From the NCBI GenBank assembly GCA_029939535.1, contig JAOZST010000087.1, forward strand, positions 1-14,349: a stretch of 14,349 nt of DNA, written 5' to 3'. Positions within the stretch are counted from its first letter, which is position 1; each line of letters starts with the position of its first letter. The position numbers and the translations under genes were made by a program. Below the pieces are notes generated by a model. It was not told where the DNA came from. It did no database searches and worked only from the letters and a program-made list of their open reading frames with translations. The stretch is from NBML01 sp029939535 (lineage in GTDB: Bacteria; Desulfobacterota; Desulfobacteria; Desulfobacterales; Desulfobacteraceae). Of this stretch, positions 6,219 to 14,349 are shown in pieces.

Positions 6219-7034
6219 ATGCAGCACCTCAAACGATGGCTCACCGCAATAATACTTGGTCCGCTTGTTTTATGGGTTATTTTAAAAGGCAGCCCCCTTG
6301 TTCTGGCCACCATGGTATCAGCCGTGGCCATATTTGCTGTCAGTGAATATTTGAGAATTATTTTCAACAATGACCATACCTCTGTATCCCAAACAATAAA
6401 ATTCATTTCCCATATCACTTCCATGGCTCTGGTAATGGGCGCCTGCCTGGGTTCCTGGCAGGTCATGTTTCTGGTTCTTGCCCTTAACCTCATGATTTTG
6501 TCCGTCTTTGCCCTGTCCAGATTTGCTTCCAACAACAGGATTTTTGATATTATTTCCAGGCAGGTTCTGGGAATTGTGTATATTCCTGTTTCCCTTGCTT
6601 TGCTTATTCTTCTCAAGGAACTGGATGGAGGAACCCTGTGGATCATCTGGTTGTTGATTGTTATCTTTGCCAATGATACCGGAGCCTTTTACACGGGTAC
6701 ATTTTTCGGGAAACACAAATTAGCTCCAAATATCAGCCCAAACAAAACCATTGAAGGTTCCCTGGGCGGTATAACTGCTTCTGTGATTGCTGGTTTTATT
6801 TGTTCCCTTGTTTTTTTTAATAGTCTTTCCCTGGCACTTTTAACCATACCATGTTCATTTTTGATGGCAATTGCCGGTCAGACAGGTGATTTGTTTGAGT
6901 CGGCCATGAAAAGGGCAGCTCATATTAAAGATTCCGGGAAGATACTGCCCGGGCACGGGGGCATGCTTGACAGGATTGACGGACTGCTGCTGGCAATTCC
7001 TGTTCTTTATGTTTATCTGGTTTTTGTGATATGA
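6219..7034 (+). CDS. cdsA: Phosphatidate cytidylyltransferase (CDP-diacylglycerol synthase)
   Basis: CdsA makes CDP-diacylglycerol from phosphatidic acid and CTP at the inner membrane, the branch point for phospholipids. The 271-residue protein is very hydrophobic, with roughly seven or eight membrane segments (for example near 8-22, 28-44, 66-98, 116-132, 138-152, 184-200, 203-219 and 256-271). The family signature lies at 228-255: S-A-M-K-R ... K-D-S-G-K-I-L-P-G-H-G-G-M-L-D-R-I-D-G. The ATG at 6219 follows AAGG at 6211-6214 in the second copy of the 19-bp duplication. Its 3' end overlaps dxr by four bases (ATGA), so the two are likely translated together. Confidence 0.97.
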   Translation: MQHLKRWLTAIILGPLVLWVILKGSPLVLATMVSAVAIFAVSEYLRIIFNNDHTSVSQTIKFISHITSMALVMGACLGSWQVMFLVLALNLMILSVFALSRFASNNRIFDIISRQVLGIVYIPVSLALLILLKELDGGTLWIIWLLIVIFANDTGAFYTGTFFGKHKLAPNISPNKTIEGSLGGITASVIAGFICSLVFFNSLSLALLTIPCSFLMAIAGQTGDLFESAMKRAAHIKDSGKILPGHGGMLDRIDGLLLAIPVLYVYLVFVI

Positions 7035-8197
7035 AACACTTGTCAATATTGGGCTCCACAGGTTCCATTGGGAAAAGTGCTTTGGATATTGTAAGAATGC
7101 ATCCTGACAGGTTTGATGTTAAGGCCTTGACAGGTGCCAACAATATCCCGGTTTTGATTCAACAGGTAGAAGAGTTTAAGCCGGAAATGGTGGCAGTCTT
7201 AAATGAGGTCAAGGCTCTTGAATTGTCAAATGGACTTAAAAAGGCAGGTATAGGAGCTGGAAAACCTATGCCTGAGATTTTATATGGGCAGGCTGGATAT
7301 GAAACAGCTGCTGCCTGGCAGACTTCAGACATGACCCTTTTGGCCATGGTGGGTTCGGCAGGCCTTGCACCTGCCCTTGCAGCCATTGAGGCCAGAAAAC
7401 AAATTGCCCTTGCCAACAAAGAGACCCTTGTCATGGCCGGGGAGATTGTCATGGAAACAGCCCGGAAAAATAAAATTAATATACTGCCCGTGGACAGTGA
7501 ACATTCTGCTGTTATGCAATGCCTCCAGGGCAACAGGACAAGGGATTTTAAAAAAGTTTTTCTTACCGCTTCAGGCGGACCCTTCAGGAACCTTCCTCTG
7601 GATAAATTTTCTGAAATTACCCTTAAGGATGCATTAACCCATCCCACCTGGGACATGGGGCAAAAGATTACCATTGATTCAGCAACCCTGATGAATAAAG
7701 GGTTAGAGGTTATTGAGGCTGCCCATTTATTCGGGATATCCCATGAGGAGATTGAGGTGGTAATACACCCCCAGAGTATTGTTCATTCAATGGTGGGTTT
7801 TCAGGATGGAGCAATAATGGCCCAGATGGGTATCCCAGATATGAAGGAAGCCATTGCCTATGCATTTTCCCATCCTGACCGGTTAGATCTTAAAACAGGA
7901 TTTCCTGATTTTGCAGCCCTTGGTTCCCTGGTTTTTGAAAAACCTGATTTTGAAAAATTTCTTTCCCTGGGTTTTGCCATTGAGGCCTGTAAACAAAAAG
8001 GAACCCTGCCGGCTGTGATGAATGCTGCCAATGAAGTGGCTGTTCAGGCGTTCCTTGAAAAAAAAATTGGATTTTTAGATATTTTTAAAATTATTTCCAC
8101 CACCATGGAGCTTCATACCCGAATTGACAATCCTGACCTTTCAGGTATTATTGAGGCTGATTGCTGGGCCAGGGAAAGAGCAAAATTCCTGATATAA
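7031..8197 (+). CDS. dxr: 1-deoxy-D-xylulose 5-phosphate reductoisomerase
   Basis: DXR converts DXP to MEP with NADPH and a divalent metal, the first committed step of the non-mevalonate isoprenoid pathway. The 388-residue protein begins with the nucleotide-binding ILGSTGSIGKSALDIV (6-21). The metal and substrate region VDSEHSAVMQCL has D155 and E157; LTASGGPFR (178-186), HPTWDMGQKITIDSATLMNKGLEVIEA (204-230) and HPQSIVHSMV (246-255) are all present. The ATG at 7031 overlaps the cdsA stop (ATGA) and lacks an obvious ribosome site, which fits translational coupling. Presence of dxr implies MEP-pathway isoprenoids, which feed the UppS product two genes upstream. Confidence 0.98.
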   Translation: MKHLSILGSTGSIGKSALDIVRMHPDRFDVKALTGANNIPVLIQQVEEFKPEMVAVLNEVKALELSNGLKKAGIGAGKPMPEILYGQAGYETAAAWQTSDMTLLAMVGSAGLAPALAAIEARKQIALANKETLVMAGEIVMETARKNKINILPVDSEHSAVMQCLQGNRTRDFKKVFLTASGGPFRNLPLDKFSEITLKDALTHPTWDMGQKITIDSATLMNKGLEVIEAAHLFGISHEEIEVVIHPQSIVHSMVGFQDGAIMAQMGIPDMKEAIAYAFSHPDRLDLKTGFPDFAALGSLVFEKPDFEKFLSLGFAIEACKQKGTLPAVMNAANEVAVQAFLEKKIGFLDIFKIISTTMELHTRIDNPDLSGIIEADCWARERAKFLI

Positions 8198-8212
8198 AAG
8201 AGAGGTCTTAAA

Positions 8213-9283
8213 ATGGGTTACTCTGCTGTTGCATTTATTGTTGTAATTGGCATCCTTGTTTTTTGCCATGAATTTGGACATTTTATAGCTGCAAGGCTTT
8301 GTAAGGTGGGGGTAGACATATTCTCCCTGGGGTTTGGCCCTAAAATTTTCAAGAAAAAATATGGAAGGACAGAGTATTGTATCTCTGCCATTCCCCTTGG
8401 CGGTTATGTAAAAATGGTGGGGGAAGAACCAGGAGCTGAAATTGATCCTTCTGACCAGGCCCTTTCCTTTACCCATAAGAGTCTGCTTCAGAAGAGCATT
8501 ATAGTGGCGGCAGGACCTGCCTTTAATTTTTTTCTGGCTCTGTTTATTTTTTATGTACTCTACCAGTTCTCAGGCTTATATATGGCAAAGCCTGTAATAG
8601 GCGAGGTCCTGGACAATACTCCGGCCCAGAGTGCTGGCCTGGAATCCGGGGACATCATCACCAGAATTAATGAAAACAAGATTGAATCTTTTGAAGATAT
8701 CAGCCGGGTCATTGGCAAGGGAAAAGGGGAAAGGCTTGAGATTACAGCCCAGCGGGACGGGCACATAACTTCCATTGTCCTTATTCCTGAAAAAAGGCCT
8801 GGGAAAAATATTTTTGGTGAAGATGAAGACAAATATGTCATAGGGATCAGGGGAACCGGTGAGACATTCCATAAAAGTTTGAACCCGATTCAGGCCATGG
8901 CCCGCTCCATCTCAGACACCTATGGGCTTGTTAAACTGACCATTGTATCTGTGGTTAAAATGATTAACGGCAGCATTTCTGCGGATAACCTTGGCGGACC
9001 TCTGATGATCGCACAGATGGCGGGTGAACAGGCTAAAGCCGGGATTGTTAATTTTGTATGGTTTATTGCTTTGCTTTCTGTCAATCTGGGTATCATAAAT
9101 CTGTTTCCTATTCCAGTTTTGGACGGCGGACATCTTATGTTTTTTGGAATTGAGGCAATTACTGGAAAATCTGTAAGTGAAAAATTACGTGAAAAACTGA
9201 TTCAATTCGGTGCAGCAGTGCTTGTGGCCTTAATGGTCTTTGTTTTCTATAACGATATTGTCAGGATGCTCAAGGTTGGATAA
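8213..9283 (+). CDS. rseP: RIP metalloprotease RseP (site-2 protease)
   Basis: An intramembrane zinc protease that cuts membrane anti-sigma factors or similar substrates in envelope stress signalling. HEFGH at 19-23 lies in the first membrane segment and is the zinc-binding HExxH. The AGPAFNFFLA stretch (100-109) and the C-terminal NLFPIPVLDGGHL (296-308, with D304 as the third ligand) complete the family set. A single PDZ domain spans about 126-195. E. coli RseP has two PDZ domains and about 450 residues, so this 356-residue form is closer to the single-PDZ MmpA/RasP type. The ATG at 8213 follows an AGAGAGG site 16 bases after dxr. Its substrate here is unknown. Confidence 0.96.
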   Translation: MGYSAVAFIVVIGILVFCHEFGHFIAARLCKVGVDIFSLGFGPKIFKKKYGRTEYCISAIPLGGYVKMVGEEPGAEIDPSDQALSFTHKSLLQKSIIVAAGPAFNFFLALFIFYVLYQFSGLYMAKPVIGEVLDNTPAQSAGLESGDIITRINENKIESFEDISRVIGKGKGERLEITAQRDGHITSIVLIPEKRPGKNIFGEDEDKYVIGIRGTGETFHKSLNPIQAMARSISDTYGLVKLTIVSVVKMINGSISADNLGGPLMIAQMAGEQAKAGIVNFVWFIALLSVNLGIINLFPIPVLDGGHLMFFGIEAITGKSVSEKLREKLIQFGAAVLVALMVFVFYNDIVRMLKVG

Positions 9284-9328
9284 TTTAATGCCTGAAATGT
9301 TAAGAAGGATAGTATAAAGGCGGATAAT

Positions 9329-12300
9329 ATGATTTCCTGTATTGAAATTGCTCTTAAACAAGAGCTTAGGGATGCCCAGGCATCTTCTCTAAAGAAAAAG
9401 GCTGATTCCTTTTTTGGAATAAATATTGAATGGGCACGGTGTATCAATATCGTGACCATTGAATCGGATCTGGACCGGCCCGGGCTTGAGCGGGTGAAAG
9501 ATGAGATTTTAACCAATCCCGTGACCCAGGTTTCCAGTTTAAGACCTTTGGATATTGATTTTGACTGGTGTATCTGGATTGGTTTCAGGCCTGGAGTCAA
9601 GGATAATGCCGGTGCCACGGCCATGGAAGCCATCACAGATGTCCTTGGAAAAACCTTTGGCCGTGATGAGGGAATCTACACCTCAAAACGGTTTTGCCTC
9701 AAGGGAGACACCCTTACTCGGGAAATGGTTGAGAAACTTGCAAAAGAACTTTTGTCCAATTCAATTATCCAGCAGTTCAAGGTTTTCAGCGCTGATGAAT
9801 GGGATAAAAACAAGGGTGCTGACGTAAAACCTGCAAAGGTAAGTTTAGATCATACGCCTTGTTTTGAAACCGTCAGAATCGATTCTGATGAAATGCTTTC
9901 CAGGATAAGTGATGCAAGAAACCTGGCATTGAACCCAAGGGATATACCCATTATTCGGGAATATTTTCTGGATTTCAGGGTTTTGGCGGAAAGAAAAAAA
10001 ATGGGGTTATCCAAACCCACAGATGTGGAGCTGGAATATATTTCCCAGGCCCGAAGCGACCATTGCAACCACAATTCCTTTAACGGTGTTTTCCGGTATA
10101 AAGATATTTCCACCAATGAAACCGTTGTGGAAAACTCCTTGTTTAAAACCTATATACGCAATCCCACTCTGGACCTTAAAGAGGAAAAAGACTGGGTAGT
10201 ATCGGTTCTATGGGATAATGCCGGTGTTGGAAAATTTGATGAAGACAATAATTATGTTGTAACCGGGGAGACCCACAACTCTCCTTCCAATATGGAAGCC
10301 TATGGCGGTGCCATCACAGGTATTGTCGGGGTTTATCGGGACCCCATGGGAACAGGCCTTGGTGCCAAACTTTTTATGGGCAGTTTTGGATATTGTGTCG
10401 GGGATGTGGACTATGACGGTCCCCTGAAACCTCCACTACATCCCAGACGGCTTCTGGACGGTGTTATTGAAGGGGTCAAGGATGGGGGAAATAAAAGCGG
10501 GGTGCCAACCACATTTGGCCAGACCCTGTTTGATCCGGGATATATGGGCAAGAGTCTTGTTTTTGTTACTGCCCTGGGCATAATGCCAAAACTTGTGGGC
10601 ACCAGGCCCAGCCATGAAAAAACAACCTCGCCCGGCGAACTCATCATCATGAGTGGCGGCAGGGTGGGCAAGGATGGTATCCACGGTGTCACAGCCTCTT
10701 CGGAAAGCTATACTGAGAATACCCCGGCCGGCCATGTTCAGATAGGTGATCCCTATACCCAGAAAAAAATGCATGATTTTCTTTTGATCTGCAGGGATGA
10801 AGGTCTGACAACCTTTATCACGGATAACGGCGGCGGGGGATTGTCTTCCTCGGTTGGTGAATCAGCCGTGCTGTCCAATGGCTGCGAAGTCTGGCTGGAT
10901 AAGGTTCCCTTAAAATATGAGGGCCTGGACATGTGGGAGATCTGGGTTTCTGAATCCCAGGAACGAATGACCATTGCAGTAACACCTGAGAATCTGGACA
11001 GGTTCATGGAATTATCCCGGGAGCATGAGGTGGAAAGTACTGTCATCGGTGAGTACACAGACACAGGCAAGCTTCATATCAAATACAGGGGCGAAACCTG
11101 TGCCTATGTGGATATGGATCTGCTGGAAAAAGGTTTTCCCTGCTGGGAATTTGATGCGGTATGGCTGCCACCGGAAACCAGGGGGCTTGTTGAACCGGTA
11201 ATTACCAGGCCAAAGGATTTTAACCTTCTTTTAACCAGCATGCTGGCCAGACCCAATATCTGTTCCAAGGAATGGATTATCCGCCAATATGATCATGAGG
11301 TCCAGGGCGGCTCAGTGATCAAGCCCCTTGTGGGGGTTAACCACAATATCCCGTCTGATGCCTCTGTTACACGGCCGGTACTTACATCGGAAAAGGGACT
11401 TGCCTTTTCCCAAAGCATTCTGCCCTGGTATTCCAGGATTGATGCCTACCACATGATGACCTGCACCATTGATGAGGCAGTCCGGCGTATCATTGCCGTT
11501 GGCGGATCATTTGATCATATCGGCGGACTGGATAATTTCTGCTGGCCCAATATTTCTTATGATGAAAAGAAAAATCCCGACGGACCCTTTAAGGCTGCTC
11601 AGCTGGTCCGGGCATGCCGGGCTTTGAAAGATACCTGCATGGCCTATAAAATTCCTCTGCTGTCTGGAAAGGATTCAATGTACGTTGATGGACATCTTGA
11701 AGGGGCATTCGGGGAAAGAGTCAAGGTCTCTGCCCTGGAAACCGTTCAGGTTTCAGCCACATCTGTTTTGGATAATGTCTCAAAATGCGTGACCATGGAC
11801 CCCAAGGTGTCCGGGGATATCATCTATGTCATGGGGGCCACTGCCAATGAGCTGGGGGCATCGGAATATTATGATATCTTCGGCAAAATCGGGCTGAATA
11901 TTCCCAAAGTAGATTTTGATTCATGCAAAATACTTTATAAAACCCTTGAAAAGGCTATTGATAAGGAACTTGTGGCTTCCAGCCATGCCGTTGCAAGGGG
12001 TGGGCTTGGAATACATTTCTGCCTCATGGCAATGGCCGGAGGGCTTGGCATGGACATTGACCTGTCATGTCTGCCCATTTCTAAAGATTCCCCAATTTCC
12101 AAGGATTNNNNNNNNNNNNNNNNNNNNNNNNNNNNNNNNNNNNNNNNNNNNNNNNNNNNNNNNNNNNNNNNNNNNNNNNNNNNNNNNNNNNNNNNNNNNN
12201 NNNNNNNGATTCCCCAATTTCCAAGGATTTCAGGGACAAACTTTTTGATGATACACTATTGTTTTCAGAATCAGCAGGCAGGTTTATTGTAACAGTGGCT

Positions 12301-12480
12301 CCTGAAAATAAAGCGGTTTTTGAAAAATTGTGTAAAGGTCTGGCTGTCAGTCCTGTGGGTGTGGTAAATGACACTCACACAAGCCTGAAAATACAGGACA
12401 GGGATAAAAAAACCATTATTGATCTGTCCATTGAAACCATTGACAAGGCATTTAATAAAACCTTTGGAGATATGATATGA
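9329..12480 (+). CDS. purL: Phosphoribosylformylglycinamidine synthase, large subunit (interrupted by assembly gap)
   Basis: PurL converts FGAR to FGAM with ATP and ammonia from PurQ in purine synthesis. It is the long type of about 1000 residues. An N-terminal region (1-160) resembles PurS-like lobes (for example WCIWIGFRPGVKDNAG, 80-95). Then follow ISQARSDHCNHNSF (238-251, active-site His), TGETHNSPSNMEAYGGAITG (312-331), GGRVGKDGIHGVTASS (443-458), LLSGKDSM (777-784) and SHAVARGGLG (885-894). A run of 100 N at 12108-12207 breaks the frame. Both edges carry the same 22 bases; collapsing them to one copy restores a single frame of 1009 residues ending at TGA 12478-12480, with LFSESAGRFIVTVAPENK after the join. 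The break is therefore an assembly artefact. It starts at ATG 9329 with AAAGG at 9316-9320 and overlaps purQ by four bases. Confidence 0.93.
12074..12107 (+). repeat. 18-bp coding tandem repeat at the gap edge
   Basis: Codons CCC ATT TCT AAA GAT TCC (12074-12091) are followed by CCA ATT TCC AAG GAT T (12092-12107), giving P-I-S-K-D-S-P-I-S-K-D. The second unit recurs on the right side of the gap (12214-12229). Units are degenerate at third positions but repeat in protein. More units may lie hidden in the gap. Confidence 0.75.
12108..12207. other. Scaffold gap of 100 N within purL
   Basis: Exactly 100 N, a conventional placeholder for a gap of unknown size. The 22 bases before it (12086-12107) and after it (12208-12229) are identical, from GATTCCCC to AAGGATT. 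The real gap is either zero (unmerged overlap) or a multiple of 18 bp of collapsed tandem repeat; both keep purL in frame. Confidence 0.97.
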
Positions 12481-13301
12481 AAAAGGTTAAAGCATTGATT
12501 TTAACCGGTTTTGGTTTGAATTGTGACAATGAAACCGCATTGGCATTTGATCTGGCTGGTGCCCGGCCCCACAGGGTTCATATTAATTCATTGATTTCAG
12601 GCAGAGAAAAGCTTGAAGATTATCACATCCTTGCCTTTGGTGGTGGATTTTCCTGGGGAGATGACCATGGTGCCGGTGTGATACAGGCATTAAAACTGAA
12701 AAACCATATTGGTGAAGACCTGCTTTCCTTTGTCAGGGAAGGAAAACTTGTCATAGGAATCTGCAACGGATTCCAGGCTCTGGTAAACCTCGGGCTTTTG
12801 CCGGGTTTTGATTCTGATTATACCAGCCGCTCTGTATGCCTTACCTTTAATGACTGCGGAAACTTCAGGGACCAATGGGTTCATCTGGCAGCCAATGGGA
12901 ACAGCCCTTGTGTGTTCACCAAAGGACTTGACATGGTTGACTATCCCATCCGTCATGGAGAGGGCAAGGTCATTGCTGATCCAGATGTTATTGAACAGCT
13001 TCTGGCAAACAACCAGGTGGTGTTCCAATATGCTGACAGCAAGGGATCTGCTGCAAAGGGAGTCTTCCCCGTGAATCCCAACGGATCACTGGAGGATATT
13101 GCCGGTATCTGCGATCCAACGGGACGGATATTCGGGCTCATGCCCCACCCGGAAGCCTATAACCATTTTACAAATCATCCAGACTGGACCCGGAAAAAGG
13201 AACAGCTCAAACGCCGGGGAAAGGCAATTGATACAGGCATGACCAATGGTATTCTTTTGTTTAAAAACGGGGTTGATTATATTCAGGATACTTTCTTTTG
13301 A
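12477..13301 (+). CDS. purQ: Phosphoribosylformylglycinamidine synthase, glutaminase subunit
   Basis: PurQ releases ammonia from glutamine and passes it to PurL. It is a class I glutamine amidotransferase with the nucleophile in VIGICNGFQAL (C96) and the partners H224 and E226 in LMPHPEAYNHF. The N-terminal LTGFGLNCDNETALAFDLAGA (9-29) and GGGFSWGDDHGAG (55-67) are typical. At 274 residues it is the longer PurQ that accompanies the approximately 1000-residue PurL and not the roughly 225-residue Bacillus form. The ATG at 12477 overlaps the purL stop (ATGA), ensuring coupled, near-equal synthesis. No frame problem is seen. Confidence 0.95.
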   Translation: MKKVKALILTGFGLNCDNETALAFDLAGARPHRVHINSLISGREKLEDYHILAFGGGFSWGDDHGAGVIQALKLKNHIGEDLLSFVREGKLVIGICNGFQALVNLGLLPGFDSDYTSRSVCLTFNDCGNFRDQWVHLAANGNSPCVFTKGLDMVDYPIRHGEGKVIADPDVIEQLLANNQVVFQYADSKGSAAKGVFPVNPNGSLEDIAGICDPTGRIFGLMPHPEAYNHFTNHPDWTRKKEQLKRRGKAIDTGMTNGILLFKNGVDYIQDTFF

Positions 13302-13358
13302 TTTCTATGCGGTCAAACTTAGATGATGCCTAATCCTAAAAACGGAGCCTGAACCAAA

Positions 13359-14045
13359 GTGCTTGGAACCCTTGTTAACTGCGTGGCCATTCTATCCGGC
13401 AGTCTTGTGGGAATCTTGTTTAAAAACGGCATTCCTGAAAAATACAATCAAACTGTGATGCAGGCCATTGGTCTGGCCGTTATCCTGGTTGGGATCAAGA
13501 GCGCCATGGGCTGCGATGACCTTCTGATTATTATTATCAGTCTGGCTGTGGGGTCTGTTATTGGGGAGTTTGTTGGTATTGAGTCTTACCTGGAAAGGCT
13601 GGGAAATTTTCTGGAAACCAGGTTTGCAAATTCATCCTCCAGTTTTTCTTCGGGATTTGTCACTGCCTCTTTAATGTATTGTGTGGGGTCCATGGCAATT
13701 GTGGGTTCCCTTGAAAGCGGACTTACCGGCAATCATGATACTTTGTTTGCCAAGGCCGGTCTGGATGGAATCGTCGGGATTATCCTGGCCTCTTCCCTGG
13801 GGATAGGGGTAATGTTTGCCGCTGTGCCGGTACTGGTTTACCAGGGGGGCATTACTCTGTTGGCAGGGGTATTAAAACCATTGCTGATTCCTACTGTGGT
13901 CAGTCAGATGTCGGGCACGGGAGGACTTTTAATCATGGCCCTGGGCCTGAACATGATCCGGGAAAAAAAGATCAAGGTGGGCAATATGCTGCCCGCAGTA
14001 TTTGTGCCTTTGGTCTATTATCTGATTCTCAACCTTTTCCCCTAA
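13359..14045 (+). CDS. DUF554 family membrane protein
   Basis: A 228-residue, strongly hydrophobic protein of the DUF554 (YqgA/YdfK-like) family, for which no biochemical function is firmly known. The family's N-terminal pattern GTLVNCVAILSGSLVGILF (3-21) is seen, with GLAVILVGIKSAM (38-50), IISLAVGSVIGEFVGIE (59-75) and YCVGSMAIVGSLESGLTG (107-124). About six or seven membrane segments are visible (for example 3-21, 35-50, 54-73, 134-152, 153-171, 185-200 and 210-226). It starts at GTG 13359; GGAG at 13344-13347 lies 11 bases ahead and no nearby ATG gives the family N-terminus. It follows purQ by 57 bases and ends just before a strong palindrome. No role in purine synthesis is implied. Confidence 0.9.
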   Translation: MLGTLVNCVAILSGSLVGILFKNGIPEKYNQTVMQAIGLAVILVGIKSAMGCDDLLIIIISLAVGSVIGEFVGIESYLERLGNFLETRFANSSSSFSSGFVTASLMYCVGSMAIVGSLESGLTGNHDTLFAKAGLDGIVGIILASSLGIGVMFAAVPVLVYQGGITLLAGVLKPLLIPTVVSQMSGTGGLLIMALGLNMIREKKIKVGNMLPAVFVPLVYYLILNLFP

Positions 14046-14091
14046 AATAAAAAACCCCGGGATGACTGATATGGTCTCTGTCATCCGGGGG
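14044..14091. terminator. Strong palindrome after the DUF554 gene, probable bidirectional terminator
   Basis: CCCCGGGATGAC (14055-14066) pairs with GTCATCCGGGGG (14080-14091) with one G-G mismatch, around a 13-base loop. On the + strand it is followed by TAATAAACT, a poor T run. On the - strand the stem is followed by a T-rich tract (complement of the A-rich 14044-14054), the classic terminator layout. It can end + transcription by the stem but looks better built for transcripts coming leftward from the right side. Confidence 0.75.
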
Positions 14092-14349
14092 TAATAAACT
14101 ATTCAATTTATGATAGTCGTTTATTGCAATTGTTCTTTCATGGTAATATCGTGTTTTCGTTCCTGTGTTGTCTGAACAAAGGTTTTGTCCTTATAAAAAC
14201 GATAAACATCTTAAAACCATTTTGCAAGGGAAAAATAAAAAAAGTTTGCTTTGCCTAGAAAAAGAAGGGTGACTGACTCTTTTGAGAGCAATCAGTAATT
14301 GTTGCATTTGTGATAACAAAAGTCCAACAATAATATGAGTTGGATTATA
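14092..14349. other. Gene-free right end
   Basis: AT-rich sequence with no convincing gene on either strand. Small signals only: a - strand open stretch of 29 codons ending at 14121 without a start codon, an imperfect stem at 14272-14296 (ACTGACTCT against AGAG and TCAGT), a palindrome TTTGT-GATA-ACAAA at 14307-14320, and TCCAAC/GTTGGA arms at 14323-14344. The last three could belong to the control region of a gene beyond the edge. Confidence 0.6.

Noticed and set aside
9288..9317. Nine-codon open frame (MPEMLRRIV) between rseP and purL, like a leader peptide
   Set aside because: No ribosome site ahead of it, no following attenuator hairpin, and no codons pointing to a regulated amino acid. 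Short frames of this size are expected by chance.
12208..12480. purL as a frameshifted pseudogene or a separate small gene after the gap
   Set aside because: The frame change equals the arbitrary 100-N length. Joining the identical 22-base flanks gives one continuous frame with conserved PurL sequence on both sides.
12690..13028. Long open frames on the - strand inside the + strand genes (for example in purQ, dxr and cdsA)
   Set aside because: They lie fully within well-recognised genes, have no recognisable protein family, and are shadows of the coding strand.
14111..14349. A tRNA or small RNA gene at the right edge
   Set aside because: No cloverleaf arms or TTCGA-type T-loop were found on either strand, and the stems seen are short and bulged.

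Overview
The window is a stretch of bacterial chromosome made almost entirely of housekeeping genes, all on the + strand. Gene content, moderate-to-low GC, the long (about 1000-residue) PurL with a separate PurQ, and the run of translation genes into lipid and isoprenoid genes fit a Gram-negative bacterium. My best guess is a sulfate-reducing Desulfobacterota of the Desulfobacteraceae type; that placement is inference from sequence style, not a search.

Layout. Bases 1-85 are the 3' end of rho. Then come rpmE (L31), a hairpin, prfA (RF1) and prmC (the methylase that modifies RF1), closed by a clear intrinsic terminator at about 2421-2458. A probable new promoter and leader precede a long collinear run: rpsB, tsf, pyrH, frr, uppS, cdsA, dxr, rseP. 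These cover ribosome assembly and recycling, UMP phosphorylation, the undecaprenyl carrier, CDP-diacylglycerol, the first committed step of MEP isoprenoid synthesis, and the site-2 protease of envelope stress signalling. Many junctions overlap or nearly touch. The purine pair purL-purQ follows, then a DUF554 membrane protein and a strong palindrome at 14055-14091. The last roughly 260 bases hold no convincing gene.

How the genes work together. PrmC methylates the GGQ glutamine of RF1, encoded just upstream. Frr recycles ribosomes after termination. DXR (isoprenoid precursors), UppS (the polyprenyl carrier) and CdsA (phospholipid precursor) feed envelope synthesis. PurL and PurQ together make the FGAM synthase of purine synthesis.

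What stands out. I found no undescribed multi-gene system. The unusual signals are small. (1) A 100-N scaffold gap in purL is flanked by the same 22 bases, with an in-frame 18-bp repeat next to it, so the frame break is an assembly artefact and may hide a coding tandem repeat. (2) The pyrH-frr spacer has two 16-bp tandem pairs in inverted orientation, giving a stem of about 14 bp with alternative registers. (3) A 19-bp tandem duplication at the uppS/cdsA junction seems to have created the present uppS stop and removed an overlap. (4) prmC lies in the same frame as prfA, two codons past its UAA stop.
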